A stretch of 64,000 bases of DNA, from the NCBI RefSeq assembly GCF_947487305.1, contig NZ_CANKWH010000015.1, positions 1 to 64,000 of the forward strand, in the 5' to 3' direction. The notes beneath the pieces are model-generated. The model made no database searches, was not told where the DNA came from, and was given only the letters and a program-made list of their open reading frames with translations. Below are positions 1-7,801 of this stretch, one piece after another (the stretch's first letter is position 1; the number at the start of each line of letters is the position of its first letter). Position numbers and translations under genes: made by a program. The stretch is from an uncultured Paracoccus sp. (lineage in GTDB: Bacteria; Pseudomonadota; Alphaproteobacteria; Rhodobacterales; Rhodobacteraceae).

Positions 1-179
1 AGCCGCTGACCGGCGCAGAGATAGCTGTGTGCCGTGATCCATGCGCCGTCTTCCTCGGCTTTCGACCGCAGTTCATCGAGCGTGAAGGTTCCGACATAGG
101 AACCGCTGGCGTCGAATGCGGCCCAGAGTTTGAGCCAGCGGCCATCGGCCCGCGACAGCCTGTCAAAACGGCACAGCAT
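1..179 (-). CDS. N-terminal part of leading-region protein (paralogue of 56415-57044), cut by window edge
   Basis: The reading frame starts at an ATG whose complement is at 177-179 and runs off the left edge after about 59 codons. Its product begins MLCRFDRLSRADGRW and matches almost residue for residue the N-terminus of the complete 209-residue protein at 56415-57044. The main differences lie around residues 21-29. The DNA upstream of the start (180-665) is also a copy of the leader upstream of the 57044 start, so gene and leader were duplicated together. Function is unknown. The family sits among antirestriction and conjugation leading-region genes. Whether this copy is complete cannot be seen. 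Confidence 0.75.
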   Translation of the reverse strand, partial: MLCRFDRLSRADGRWLKLWAAFDASGSYVGTFTLDELRSKAEEDGAWITAHSYLCAGQR

Positions 180-665
180 TGTAGTGTCCTTTCCTGCGAC
201 GGGCGGCGGGGTCTTTGCCCCTTTCCGCCGATGGGCGGGCCTTCCCGCTTCTGTTTTCTGAAAGGCCCATGCCTTTCGGAAAGCAGAGCGGGAAGGGCGC
301 AGCCCTGCCCGCGGCCCTGGGGCTGACTGTCATGGCTCGGGAAGGCGGGGTGGTGCGGCCCGCAGCCGCAGGCGAGGACACGGCCCGCCTGGACGACGCT
401 GCGCGGCACGCGCGGCGCTCGGCCATTGACCGGCAGACGCAGGGATGCGTGGCGGACAAGACAAACAGGAAAAGTCGTCGGGGCAGGGGTGAGCCGGGCT
501 GGCCCGGTCGAGCGCCGGGCCCGGCCACAGATCATCCTGGGCCGCGCGACAGCGCGGGCCGCGCCGGGATCTTCTTTAGGGGCTGACATCCGGGCAGGGG
601 GTTGCCCACAGGCTGACGCTCGATCCGTGTCATCTCGCTGTCAGCCTGCCGTGGCCCTCGGCGCA
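180..665 (-). repeat. Structured leader repeat, copy R1
   Basis: This copy of a GC-rich repeat family lies directly upstream of the minus-strand start at 179. Other copies are at about 33070-33440, 44501-45115 and 57051-57665. It contains a long imperfect hairpin at 240-296 (arms CCTTCCCGCT/AGCGGGAAGG, inner stem around GAAAGGC), a GGGG/CCCC mini-hairpin near 210-223, and a distal stem with perfect 9-bp arms CAGGCTGAC (609-617) and GTCAGCCTG (640-648). No convincing protein frame is conserved across copies. It is probably a regulatory or single-strand-folding leader (inference). Similarity to R3 and R4 fades near 665. Confidence 0.8.
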
Positions 666-714
666 GCGCCCTCGATGTGGGCTTTGCGAGGACCAGTATG
701 CCTGGCGGCGTGTA

Positions 715-1245
715 TTAGCTTCTAGGTGCGAAAACCTCGGACCTGAAAGCATGGGCTGCCGCTCTTTGCTCGATCAGCCACGCCCGTCGTGCTCGAAATC
801 GCCAGATCAGGTATGAGGCGCTGGCGATGCCGCAGAACCAGACAGGTACACCAGTGGCAAGTGCCAGGACAGAGAGAACAAGCGCGACGAAACCGTGAAG
901 GAAGACGGCGCGGATGCCGGCATAGACATTCACCCCCAGATCATTCAGGTCTTCATAGGGCAGCCGACGAGACTCAGCATAGATGCGAGCGAGTCGCCGC
1001 AGCTCCGATTGAAAATCGAAGCCAGGCCCTAAGACGGCTTCCCCTTCTTTTAGCCAAAGGAGACCCGCCTCTTCCCAGGCAGCGATCGCCAGCGCTATTT
1101 CAGTTTGTTTTGCCTCATCATCGGCCTTAGCCTTGGCCTGCTCCTTCTCTTATGCACGTTGCCGTTCTGAACGCTGCTTTTCGGCCGCCTCTTCCATGAG
1201 GGCAGCATCCAGTGCCTGGGCTTGCATCTTGGTCATGTTCCACAT
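715..1245 (-). pseudogene. Coiled-coil/membrane protein gene split by an in-frame TAA
   Basis: One minus-strand frame runs from ATG 1245 to the stop at 715 but is interrupted by a single TAA (complement of 1150-1152). The first 31 codons give MWNMTKMQAQALD... with charged, Ala/Glu-rich helix character. The frame continues past the stop with the same coiled-coil composition (KAKADDEAKQTEIALAIA), then two hydrophobic stretches (about 18-20 residues each) near the C-terminus. The seamless composition on both sides suggests one protein of about 176 residues broken by a nonsense mutation. A downstream restart at GTG 933 (72 residues) would keep only the membrane part. Family not recognised. Confidence 0.5.
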
Positions 1246-1309
1246 GGCTCATCTCCGGCGAACAATATGAGTATAACCCAAGCCGACATCCCTGGGTGAA
1301 CAAACCATT

Positions 1310-1657
1310 TCAAGGATGTGATACGGCATCAGGTCGGTTTGTTGCTGCGCGTTCGGTAACGCCCAGCTCGTCGGACCGCTGCCAGAATGCCTGGTGCGCC
1401 TTTGAGACATCCCTCGCTCGTTCGAACACGGCTTGGCGCGTTTCGTCCATGCAGATGAAGTAATCCGTTATCTCCCTGAAATATCGGTTAAAATCGTCTG
1501 ACACCATATCAGCATAGGCCCTAAACTCGTCATCACTTGATGGGACATAAGGTTCCACCGGCGGCAGGCAGACGCGGTTCGATCCGGCAGATTGTGCTTG
1601 GGCGGCGGTCGGGACGAGCGCAAGGGCCGCCATCAGCGCCAGAATTGCTCTGCTCAT
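1310..1657 (-). CDS. Small exported protein downstream of repC
   Basis: Predicted 115-residue protein of unknown function. ATG 1657 is chosen because GAGGAG lies about 9 bases upstream and the product then starts with a clean Sec signal peptide: MSRAILALMAALALVPTAAQA, with likely cleavage after AQA. A start further upstream would bury this signal. The mature part contains two cysteines (VCLPP, YFICMD) that could form a periplasmic disulfide. It follows repC on the same strand by 74 bases and could be in its transcript, but nothing ties it to replication. Family not recognised. Confidence 0.6.
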   Translation of the reverse strand: MSRAILALMAALALVPTAAQAQSAGSNRVCLPPVEPYVPSSDDEFRAYADMVSDDFNRYFREITDYFICMDETRQAVFERARDVSKAHQAFWQRSDELGVTERAATNRPDAVSHP

Positions 1658-1731
1658 CTGAATCTTCTCCTCACCTCTATCTGGGTCTTCGGCGGCAGCG
1701 CGAAACAGGCATACCCATTCCCTTATTTTCA

Positions 1732-2982
1732 CTATTTATTGAATATTTTCCACTGCTTGAGCCGGATCAGGCTGCCGTGAAGGTTCAATCCGCCTCGTTC
1801 GGCGATCCGCGTCATCGCACAGAGCATTGCACCGGGTTTTCGCACGGGCTGGACAGCGCGATATTGGTTGGCATCGATCACCAGGACCGTCAGCGCCGCG
1901 GCCAGGTTCCCCATCAACTTGGCTGCATCCTCCCAGGCTGAGGGTCTGATCCCGAGATCGGGCAGGATCAAGATCGCAGCCTTCACAAAATGACGGTCAT
2001 CCAGCGCATGGCCGGGTGGGCAGGCCATATCGAGATAGAGCCGCATGTCGTCACTGGCCATGCGGTAGAGCTCGTCGGGGGTGAAGGTTTCTGTCAGTTC
2101 GGGCTTGCGACCATCGCCCGGACGACGATCATCTTGTTCTCTGCAATCGCCGGTGCCGTCAGGCATTGGCGCTGAAAAATCGTCGTCGGCCCGCTTGCGG
2201 GCCGCCCGCATATCCTTGGCGGAGGAACCGCTACAAGATTCAAGATTCTTTAGGTTTGTATTTAGTATCGCCGGAATCCTAGATTCCGGCACGCCGGAAG
2301 ATTCTGCTCGACATGAGAGGATATCCCGCAGGGCATCGAGGGTGTCTGTGATCTCCCGAAGATGGGCTTCGAGGCTGTCGATCGTCCGGAAGGTGGCGTA
2401 GCGACGCGGCCAGCTGCCGAAGGCCCGCAGGGCCTCTGGAAGAGCCGGATGCTTCGGATCGATCTCGATCAGATGCTCAATGGCAAGGCGCACATCGCGC
2501 TTGGCGGCGGAGCATTCGAGCCGCAGGGCCTGAGAGCGTCTCTGTTCAGCCTGCCGCGCAGCGTCGATGATGATCAGATCCTGGACGTGGCGGATGAGCG
2601 GCGCGAAATTGATGCCGAGGCGACGGCCGCCGGCAAGCTCGACGCCTGAGCGGTGGCCATCGGCCGCCGTGTCGATCTCGATGAGACCACGCGCTTGCAG
2701 CTGTCGCTCGTGCCCCCGCAAGGCCCTGTCGGTGATGCCAAGCTCGGCCGCAAGATCCTGCTGTGCGCGCCAGCAGACCGGATCGCGGTCAGGATCGGTC
2801 CAGTCACTGACCGAGGTGGCGCGCATCATGCGCAAGAGCGCATCGCGTCGGGCCAGGCCAAGACCGAAGGCCCGCCTTGCGTGCCGCTCGATCAGCTCGA
2901 CCAGGTGGTTGAATGTGATCCCGTCCGGCAGCACTGGCCGGGTGGGTTGTGGGGCGGCGTGTGCCGCATGGCTCATTGTCAT
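1732..2982 (-). CDS. repC: RepC replication initiator
   Basis: A 416-residue initiator of the RepC family found on alphaproteobacterial repABC-type replicons. ATG 2982 (MTMSHAAHAA) is preceded by AGGAG at about 8 bases. The N-terminal winged-helix half holds the characteristic ITFNHLVELIERHARRAFG and the DLAAELGITDRALRGHERQL helix-turn-helix region. The C-terminal domain ends with the family-type PGAMLCAMTRIAERGGLNL. Known members bind an origin inside their own gene, and an AT-rich patch with a dyad lies here at 2225-2295. No repA/repB precede it; partition genes are instead at 26.8 kb. The C-terminus is somewhat short, but no truncation is obvious. Confidence 0.9.
   Translation of the reverse strand: MTMSHAAHAAPQPTRPVLPDGITFNHLVELIERHARRAFGLGLARRDALLRMMRATSVSDWTDPDRDPVCWRAQQDLAAELGITDRALRGHERQLQARGLIEIDTAADGHRSGVELAGGRRLGINFAPLIRHVQDLIIIDAARQAEQRRSQALRLECSAAKRDVRLAIEHLIEIDPKHPALPEALRAFGSWPRRYATFRTIDSLEAHLREITDTLDALRDILSCRAESSGVPESRIPAILNTNLKNLESCSGSSAKDMRAARKRADDDFSAPMPDGTGDCREQDDRRPGDGRKPELTETFTPDELYRMASDDMRLYLDMACPPGHALDDRHFVKAAILILPDLGIRPSAWEDAAKLMGNLAAALTVLVIDANQYRAVQPVRKPGAMLCAMTRIAERGGLNLHGSLIRLKQWKIFNK
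2225..2295. other. Candidate oriV: AT-rich patch with dyad inside repC
   Basis: Within otherwise GC-rich repC, about 55 bases become AT-rich (2235-2270, including a TTTAGGTTTGTATTTAG stretch). A perfect inverted repeat CCGGAATC-CTA-GATTCCGG follows at 2271-2289, and short AAGATT repeats lie at 2234-2249. In repABC plasmids the origin lies in an AT-rich part of repC. Assignment here is by position and composition only. Confidence 0.5.
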
Positions 2983-3055
2983 GTCACTGCTCCTGTAATG
3001 GTCAGGCGCAGGAAATCCGGGCAAATTTTCTTCGTTCGCGCTGGCGCGTTTTTGC

Positions 3056-3084
3056 TTGATCTGCTTGTCGAGGGGGATTACAAA
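3056..3084 (+). promoter_or_regulatory. Promoter for putative counter-transcribed RNA
   Basis: TTGATC (3056-3061) and TACAAA (3079-3084) are separated by 17 bases on the plus strand, opposite to repC and in its leader. The strength and orientation fit the promoter of an incompatibility RNA. Inferred start of transcription is about 3091. Confidence 0.5.
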
Positions 3085-3090
3085 TGAGCC

Positions 3091-3172
3091 TAACTGTTGT
3101 GGCTATTCAGGTTTGGCGACCTGTTTGCATGATCCCCCCCGCCGGGTTCCCCGCGCGGGGGTTTGCTTTTTT
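3091..3172 (+). ncRNA. Putative ctRNA antisense to the repC leader
   Basis: Predicted transcript of about 80 nt running opposite to repC, between a good sigma70-like promoter (3056-3084) and an intrinsic terminator ending at 3172. It contains a small hairpin CAGGT(3108-3112)/ACCTG(3119-3123). In repABC plasmids a short antisense RNA just upstream of repC controls RepC synthesis and incompatibility. Position, orientation, size and terminator all agree. The usual repB-repC spacer context is missing because no repB is present. No conserved ctRNA sequence was recognised, so this is a structural inference. Confidence 0.5.
3136..3172 (+). terminator. Intrinsic terminator of the putative ctRNA
   Basis: CCCCC (3136-3140) can pair with GGGGG (3157-3161), and the core CCCCGCGCGGGG (3149-3160) is itself a palindrome. 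The stem is followed by TTTGCTTTTTT (3162-3172). It works only in the plus direction, where the only candidate transcript is the ctRNA. Confidence 0.65.
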
Positions 3173-3285
3173 CGGGGTCTGACTGTCCTCACTCGATGAA
3201 TTCTGATTGGTTCTTGTCGCGACAGGCTGCGTCTTCAGGTAGCAATGGCAAAAACCTGGATGACGGCGCGCTTCCCTCGCAATAT

Positions 3286-3960
3286 CTAGTAGCGCACCAG
3301 CTCAAAGCCGTGCTGCCCGAAATAATCCGTCCACTCGACGCCAACCCCGCGGAACCGACCGGCAGCCTCGCATGGCCCGTCGGGATAGAGGTTCATGTTC
3401 AGCCATTCCGGCGCCGCTGTGATGTCCATCACGGCCCAGTCAAAATCGCCCTGAACGCCATAGCTGCCCAAGCGCTTGCGTGCTTTCGGCCTGTGGCAGA
3501 CCTCACGTTCCCCATTGCTTGTCTCCCCGGCCCAAGCATACCAGTCAATGTCATAGACCTTGATGGATCGCACGAAATCATAGGTCGGACCGGAGATATC
3601 GACATTGGCCCGGCGTCCACCGGCAAGCTGGAGGGCCATGTCACGCATAACCGCAGCCTGCGGCGTATAGGTCTGAGCCGGCAGCACCGTTGCGCTGATG
3701 GACCAGATGCGCTCTCCAGGCGTTTCGGCGTGAAACGATGCGTTCATCGGGCACCGCCAGATCTGAAGTGGCGGTTCGATCGGCCAGGGTGTGATGCGGC
3801 GGATGAACTCCGCCCGCGCGGCCGTGCATTCCGCGGATGCCGGCCATCCGCCAGATAGGCATAGCAGGATAGCGCAGTCGATCGGGTGAGCGCTTACAGT
3901 GCTAGCTGGAGCGATCGCCAAGGAGAACGCCACCGGTATTATGGGTTTAGCAAAGCTCAT
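3286..3960 (-). CDS. Exported protein of unknown function
   Basis: Predicted 224-residue protein. ATG 3960 is preferred over GTG codons at 3966 and 3969 because AAGG lies about 9 bases upstream of it. The N-terminus MSFAKPIIPVAFSLAIAPA... is a plausible signal peptide with cleavage near VSA. The mature part has several cysteines (CAILLCLS, AECTAAR, WRCPMN, EVCHRP, GPCEAAG) and many aromatic residues, as expected of a periplasmic disulfide-bonded protein. It is read in the same direction as the 71-residue gene upstream and as repC, but the ctRNA terminator region separates it from repC. Family not recognised. Confidence 0.65.
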   Translation of the reverse strand: MSFAKPIIPVAFSLAIAPASTVSAHPIDCAILLCLSGGWPASAECTAARAEFIRRITPWPIEPPLQIWRCPMNASFHAETPGERIWSISATVLPAQTYTPQAAVMRDMALQLAGGRRANVDISGPTYDFVRSIKVYDIDWYAWAGETSNGEREVCHRPKARKRLGSYGVQGDFDWAVMDITAAPEWLNMNLYPDGPCEAAGRFRGVGVEWTDYFGQHGFELVRY

Positions 3961-4013
3961 ATCCACCACCTTACAAGTTCAGTAACGTTCTTACAAGATC
4001 GTATAGCGCCATA

Positions 4014-4229
4014 TCAGCGTGTGGTGCAAGAAAATGCGCCTCTTTCCTCGAAGTACCGCCCTAAAATTGTCTGGCGGGATGCTGTCGACCCTTCTGGATC
4101 GGACGGGCGCATCAGCCAAACGATACCTCTCCCACCTGAAGCCGTTTCATACAGGAGGCCGATACCATCCCTTTCGCGAACTTCACCAAGGAAGCGGTTG
4201 GCCAAACGGCTCATCGTGGGCATTTGCAT
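4014..4229 (-). CDS. Small conserved-looking protein (71 aa)
   Basis: ATG 4229 (MQMPTMSRLANRFLGEV) has GGAG about 8 bases upstream, which marks it as the start. The frame stays open further upstream but loses protein-like composition. The product is basic, without a signal peptide or membrane segment, and ends in a CTTR tail. It lies 53 bases upstream of the exported protein at 3286-3960 on the same strand and may share its transcript. Function unknown. Confidence 0.5.
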   Translation of the reverse strand: MQMPTMSRLANRFLGEVRERDGIGLLYETASGGRGIVWLMRPSDPEGSTASRQTILGRYFEERGAFSCTTR

Positions 4230-4376
4230 GATTCTACTCCGTGAGAACTGATATGTGCAGCATGGCGCGCGCTCGCGCATTGATTGCGCAGCGCAAGAGA
4301 ACACCACCATTGAGGGTGAGGTCACGATAGGATATGAAGAGAGACGAAACGCAACGAAAAACAAGCGTGTAAATGA
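4230..4376. other. Divergent intergenic region
   Basis: About 150 bases between divergent genes, noticeably AT-richer than the flanks, with tracts such as GAAACGCAACGAAAAACAAG. It probably carries promoters for both directions. No -35/-10 pair stands out strongly enough to place. Confidence 0.4.
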
Positions 4377-5993
4377 TTGATAATACACGGTAAATATTAT
4401 CTCGCTCCACCCAACGATGGAAGTGACTTCAAGGAGTTGTTCAAGCGCGCAGCGGCAGCTGGCGCTGGACGGCCTGTTACGAAGGACGGGTTTCCCGCCG
4501 GTCCTTGGACGCCTGAACTGCTTGCAGAGGCGATTTCGGAGATAGACGCAAACCGGGTCGGGGTAGATCTCAGAACTGTGCAGCTTTGGTTCCAGGAGAA
4601 TGAACGGGGAATTAGTCCTGCCAACATTCGCTGGCTGGCCAGAGTGATGGGATGCGACGATCCGGTGGCTACCAGTGAATGGCAGATAGAGCTCATGGCG
4701 GCGCAATCTCGGCTGACAGCGCAGAGACGACAGAAGCGCAGAAACGGAAGGGGCAACGAGTCAACCGGGGGCCACGACACAGTGAATACAGCGCCAGTCG
4801 ATCACGAGGCAGAAACCTTCCCCACACCTGTTTTGGATAGTGGCGCCTCCGAACAACGGCGGTGGCTTAGCTTGGCGACCAGATCAGAAGAAATATTCAG
4901 CCGCGGCTCGCCACTTGACTTCCCCTCATCAGTGTTTGCAGGTGCCGTAGTTCTTGGGTTTTTGTCGTACCTATTGAACATTCACAACATATATTACGCT
5001 AGCGACAGCGAGGTCATTAAGCAAGTCGGATTTCTGTGGGCACCAAACTGGACGCTATTATTTATGATCTTTATGCCACTGTTCTTTGCATTCGTGAGTG
5101 ACTTGCTTAACTATTGGAAAAATGATGCCAGGCCCCAGCTTATCGATACTCTCGGAAAAGATTTAAGTATTATTTCATGGCCTCGAAAAGTAAACGCTTC
5201 TTCCCATACTTACTGGATCGTTTTAATTGTGTGCATTGTTTTCGCCGGCGTTTTTCAATGGGTTGGCGTACGGCTAATTCCGCTGCTGAGCGGAGTGAAA
5301 GAATACGCACCAGACTGGGGATCGTTAGCCATCTACCGACCAGATGAAATTTCGGTCATGGGAGAAATAATATTTACAGGATTAGCCTACCTGTATATGT
5401 GCATTTGCTTCTATCTCTTCTTCGCTGGACTGATATTACTTTATACCCTGGCACACGACTTCTGGGAAATTGGCGAGGCCATCATGCGCATTTTAAATAT
5501 TGAGAATATAAGAGTGGTGCATGAAGCTGGTCTACAGGTGATGCGCGGTATATTCCGATGCACAATGCTCGGCGTCCTTATCGCTATTTGCATGAAACTG
5601 CAAAGCGCTTATCTAACGTCTAGCGATAAGAACATAATTATTTGGTTGATTGAAGACATGTCTTCAACGGTATATGGGCGCGGTGAGACGCGGGGCGGGT
5701 CAGATTATAGCATGCCAACCCATTACAGCAGCCTCCTCGTTGCTCTGTCATCTGGTGTTGTATTTCTCTATGCATCAGTCCGTTTGGGGTCGGCCCGTTG
5801 GCTTTCGGTAGCCCTTGGCCCAATGATGGGGGGATTGGCATTCCTCGGTGCCGGCTACCTGTTAATCGGTGTGCTTCCCGGTTTCTCGATCGTTTTGGGC
5901 TTGGGTGCTCTCTTGGCGATATACGGGCTTTTTGATCCGAGCTTTGGACGAAGGCGATCGATCGACCTGGGGGGCAGTCAGGGTGTATCATAG
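4377..5993 (+). CDS. Polytopic membrane protein with N-terminal HTH-like domain, resembles RcgA family
   Basis: A 538-residue protein. Residues about 1-110 are soluble and HTH-like (VDLRTVQLWFQENERGISP, then ANIRWLARVMGCDD), followed by a charged linker. From about residue 180 there are at least eight hydrophobic segments. This layout matches my recollection of the RcgA putative transporters, which pair with RcgR hydrolases and influence conjugation on rhizobial plasmids. The start is uncertain: TTG 4377 has no good ribosome site, and ATG 4373 in another frame ends at once. The coding sequence is much AT-richer than the virB operon, suggesting separate acquisition. It overlaps the next gene, implying coupled translation. 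Confidence 0.65.
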   Translation: MIIHGKYYLAPPNDGSDFKELFKRAAAAGAGRPVTKDGFPAGPWTPELLAEAISEIDANRVGVDLRTVQLWFQENERGISPANIRWLARVMGCDDPVATSEWQIELMAAQSRLTAQRRQKRRNGRGNESTGGHDTVNTAPVDHEAETFPTPVLDSGASEQRRWLSLATRSEEIFSRGSPLDFPSSVFAGAVVLGFLSYLLNIHNIYYASDSEVIKQVGFLWAPNWTLLFMIFMPLFFAFVSDLLNYWKNDARPQLIDTLGKDLSIISWPRKVNASSHTYWIVLIVCIVFAGVFQWVGVRLIPLLSGVKEYAPDWGSLAIYRPDEISVMGEIIFTGLAYLYMCICFYLFFAGLILLYTLAHDFWEIGEAIMRILNIENIRVVHEAGLQVMRGIFRCTMLGVLIAICMKLQSAYLTSSDKNIIIWLIEDMSSTVYGRGETRGGSDYSMPTHYSSLLVALSSGVVFLYASVRLGSARWLSVALGPMMGGLAFLGAGYLLIGVLPGFSIVLGLGALLAIYGLFDPSFGRRRSIDLGGSQGVS

Positions 5994-6987
5994 TTGCCTG
6001 GATCGGTGGGATGAACAGCGCGCCCGACGTGGTGAACTAGGGAAAACGGTGACGTCTTTTGACCTCGATGCGCAGCTAGCGTTTCCAGGGGCGAAGAATG
6101 TTGAGACTATCACCGAGTTCTGTGAGTGCGCTGACCGGGCTGTGGCTGATCCCCACTTTTTTGATCCGAGCGAGTGCAATACGAACCATCAAAACGAGGG
6201 AGGATGGATCAGGTTTCCGTCTGGCCTCTCGACAGAGATTAACGAAAACAATGTTGTCTGGGCAAAATTGACTGCGAGCGGGTCTTTCGATCAGGCGCTC
6301 GTCGTCTTTCACCATTGGAATGCAAGCTCGCGGCACCGGCTGCTTGCCCGCTTTTTGTCGCGACGCGGCATCACAGTTGTCGAGATTGCTCTGCCATATC
6401 ATTTCGAGCGCAGCCGTCCTGACGCTGCACACGCTGACTATATGCTCAGCCCCAACCTCGGTCGAACGATACAATCCGTCAGGCAGGCCGTGTGGGATGG
6501 ACGAAAACTCATTCGCTGTCTGAAGAGCCAGGGCTATGCAGAGGTTTCTGTGCTCGGCATGAGCTTGGGATCTTGGGTAGCCGGCCTGGTTGCTGCTCAC
6601 GACACGAATGTGGCGAAGGCCTCCCTGTTTCTGACGGCAGGAAGTCTGGCGGATATGGTCTGGACGGGACGGGCCACACGCTTGATACGCGCTAGCTTGG
6701 AGCCGGAAATTGGATTGCTCGATCTTAATAGGGCCTGGGGTCCACTTAACCTGGAGAATTACTCGTGCCGGCTCGCGAGGCGCGAACTCGATCTTCAGGT
6801 AGTGCTGGCCAAGCGCGACAAGGTGGTGCTCCCGGAGCTGTCGGAGAGGTTCATCGGACGGCTGAATGGTTCCGGGGTCACGCCGGACACCTTGAGATTG
6901 AACTGTGGTCATTACTCGCTGGCGCTTCCGCCCTATAGCCTGATTGCCGGCTCACGTTTGATGGGTTTCTTGAACGGCGTCGGATAG
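5983..6987 (+). CDS. Alpha/beta hydrolase, resembles RcgR putative quorum-lactone hydrolase
   Basis: A 334-residue protein with an alpha/beta-hydrolase nucleophile elbow GMSLGS (serine near residue 192), a preceding FHHWNASS oxyanion-loop-like stretch, and a late LNCGHYSLALPP that supplies a candidate catalytic histidine. GTG 5983 is chosen because it overlaps the end of the upstream membrane gene and follows a G-rich ribosome site. The RcgA/RcgR pairing is recalled from rhizobial conjugative plasmids, where RcgR is proposed to act on quorum lactones. Substrate here is unproven. Placement just before virB suggests a role in controlling transfer. Confidence 0.65.
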   Translation: MYHSCLDRWDEQRARRGELGKTVTSFDLDAQLAFPGAKNVETITEFCECADRAVADPHFFDPSECNTNHQNEGGWIRFPSGLSTEINENNVVWAKLTASGSFDQALVVFHHWNASSRHRLLARFLSRRGITVVEIALPYHFERSRPDAAHADYMLSPNLGRTIQSVRQAVWDGRKLIRCLKSQGYAEVSVLGMSLGSWVAGLVAAHDTNVAKASLFLTAGSLADMVWTGRATRLIRASLEPEIGLLDLNRAWGPLNLENYSCRLARRELDLQVVLAKRDKVVLPELSERFIGRLNGSGVTPDTLRLNCGHYSLALPPYSLIAGSRLMGFLNGVG

Positions 6988-7296
6988 TCCCATGTGATAC
7001 CTTGGACAGGCCGCCTGGTCGTTCGGGCAACATGGCCGACATATCCCACGTTGACGAGGCGGCCTGAGAGGATAGGCGAGTACTCTGATGTTGGGCAGGC
7101 AGGCAATTCGACGTGATTGATCCTCATCCACCGCCCAGCTCGCCTCATTGTCAAAATTACAGTGGCAAGCTGTTGGCCCGTTTGAGGAAACGGACTAATG
7201 ATGTTCTGTCCATCAGTGTGAGGATGGTCAACATTGCAATGCTGTACCAAACTTTTCACGTTTGGATAAAATTGCAAGGTTGATGCCGATATTATA
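6988..7296. other. Intergenic region, no gene seen
   Basis: About 310 bases between the hydrolase and the 144-residue gene. The right half (7190-7290) is AT-rich and likely holds the promoter of the downstream gene. No convincing coding frame, hairpin terminator or repeat was found. Confidence 0.4.
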
Positions 7297-7731
7297 ATGT
7301 CGTATGCCTGGGTCATCAACAACCGCAGGCTAAGCGACCGTCAATGGAGACGGACCGTGTCAACGCCTGCCTTTATGAAGTCACCCTACTTTGTTCTGGA
7401 TCAGGCAGAAGAATTCATGGATTACCTGCGCGATGGCTGGCACTTCGATGTGCTGTGCCGCTCCGAGGCCTACCTGCGCAACTCCTACTGGTATGGGGAG
7501 TGGGTTGTGGTCCTCGTCTCGCCTGACGGAAAGCAAGAAATCCCGCTGCTCAAAGCGAGGCGCGGCGGGACTGCCGATGACATGCGCCTCTTCAAGACGG
7601 TCAACGGGATCTATAGCTTCTGCAAACAATATTGCGTGCGATCTCCGATCATCCCGTCTGTGGCAGGAGATCGAGAACGGCAGAAAGTCAAACTCTCGGA
7701 TTGGTCAGAAGCGAAGGTCAAAAGCGACTAA
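7297..7731 (+). CDS. Hypothetical protein upstream of virB
   Basis: Predicted protein of 144 residues from ATG 7297, or 118 from ATG 7375, which begins [18 protein letters not shown]; the ribosome site does not decide between them. It is soluble and rich in aromatic residues ([19 protein letters not shown]) and has no signal peptide. A strong terminator begins right after the stop codon, which supports a real, independently transcribed gene rather than the first gene of the virB operon. Family not recognised. Confidence 0.6.
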   Translation: MSYAWVINNRRLSDRQWRRTVSTPAFMKSPYFVLDQAEEFMDYLRDGWHFDVLCRSEAYLRNSYWYGEWVVVLVSPDGKQEIPLLKARRGGTADDMRLFKTVNGIYSFCKQYCVRSPIIPSVAGDRERQKVKLSDWSEAKVKSD

Positions 7732-7766
7732 CCGCCAGCACCCTTTGTCCGCTGGCGGCATTTTTC
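7732..7766 (+). terminator. Intrinsic terminator before virB1
   Basis: Perfect 8-bp stem CCGCCAGC (7732-7739)/GCTGGCGG (7751-7758), an 11-base loop, then CATTTTTC. It starts immediately after the TAA of the preceding gene and separates it from the virB operon. Confidence 0.85.
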
Positions 7767-7801
7767 ACACGCTGGCGCGACTAAATCGCCACGGAAAATC
7801 T

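Noticed and set aside
180-586. Open frames on both strands within leader repeats R1-R4
   Set aside because: Frames are not preserved consistently between copies (indels and stops), and hairpins dominate, so a coding role is unlikely.
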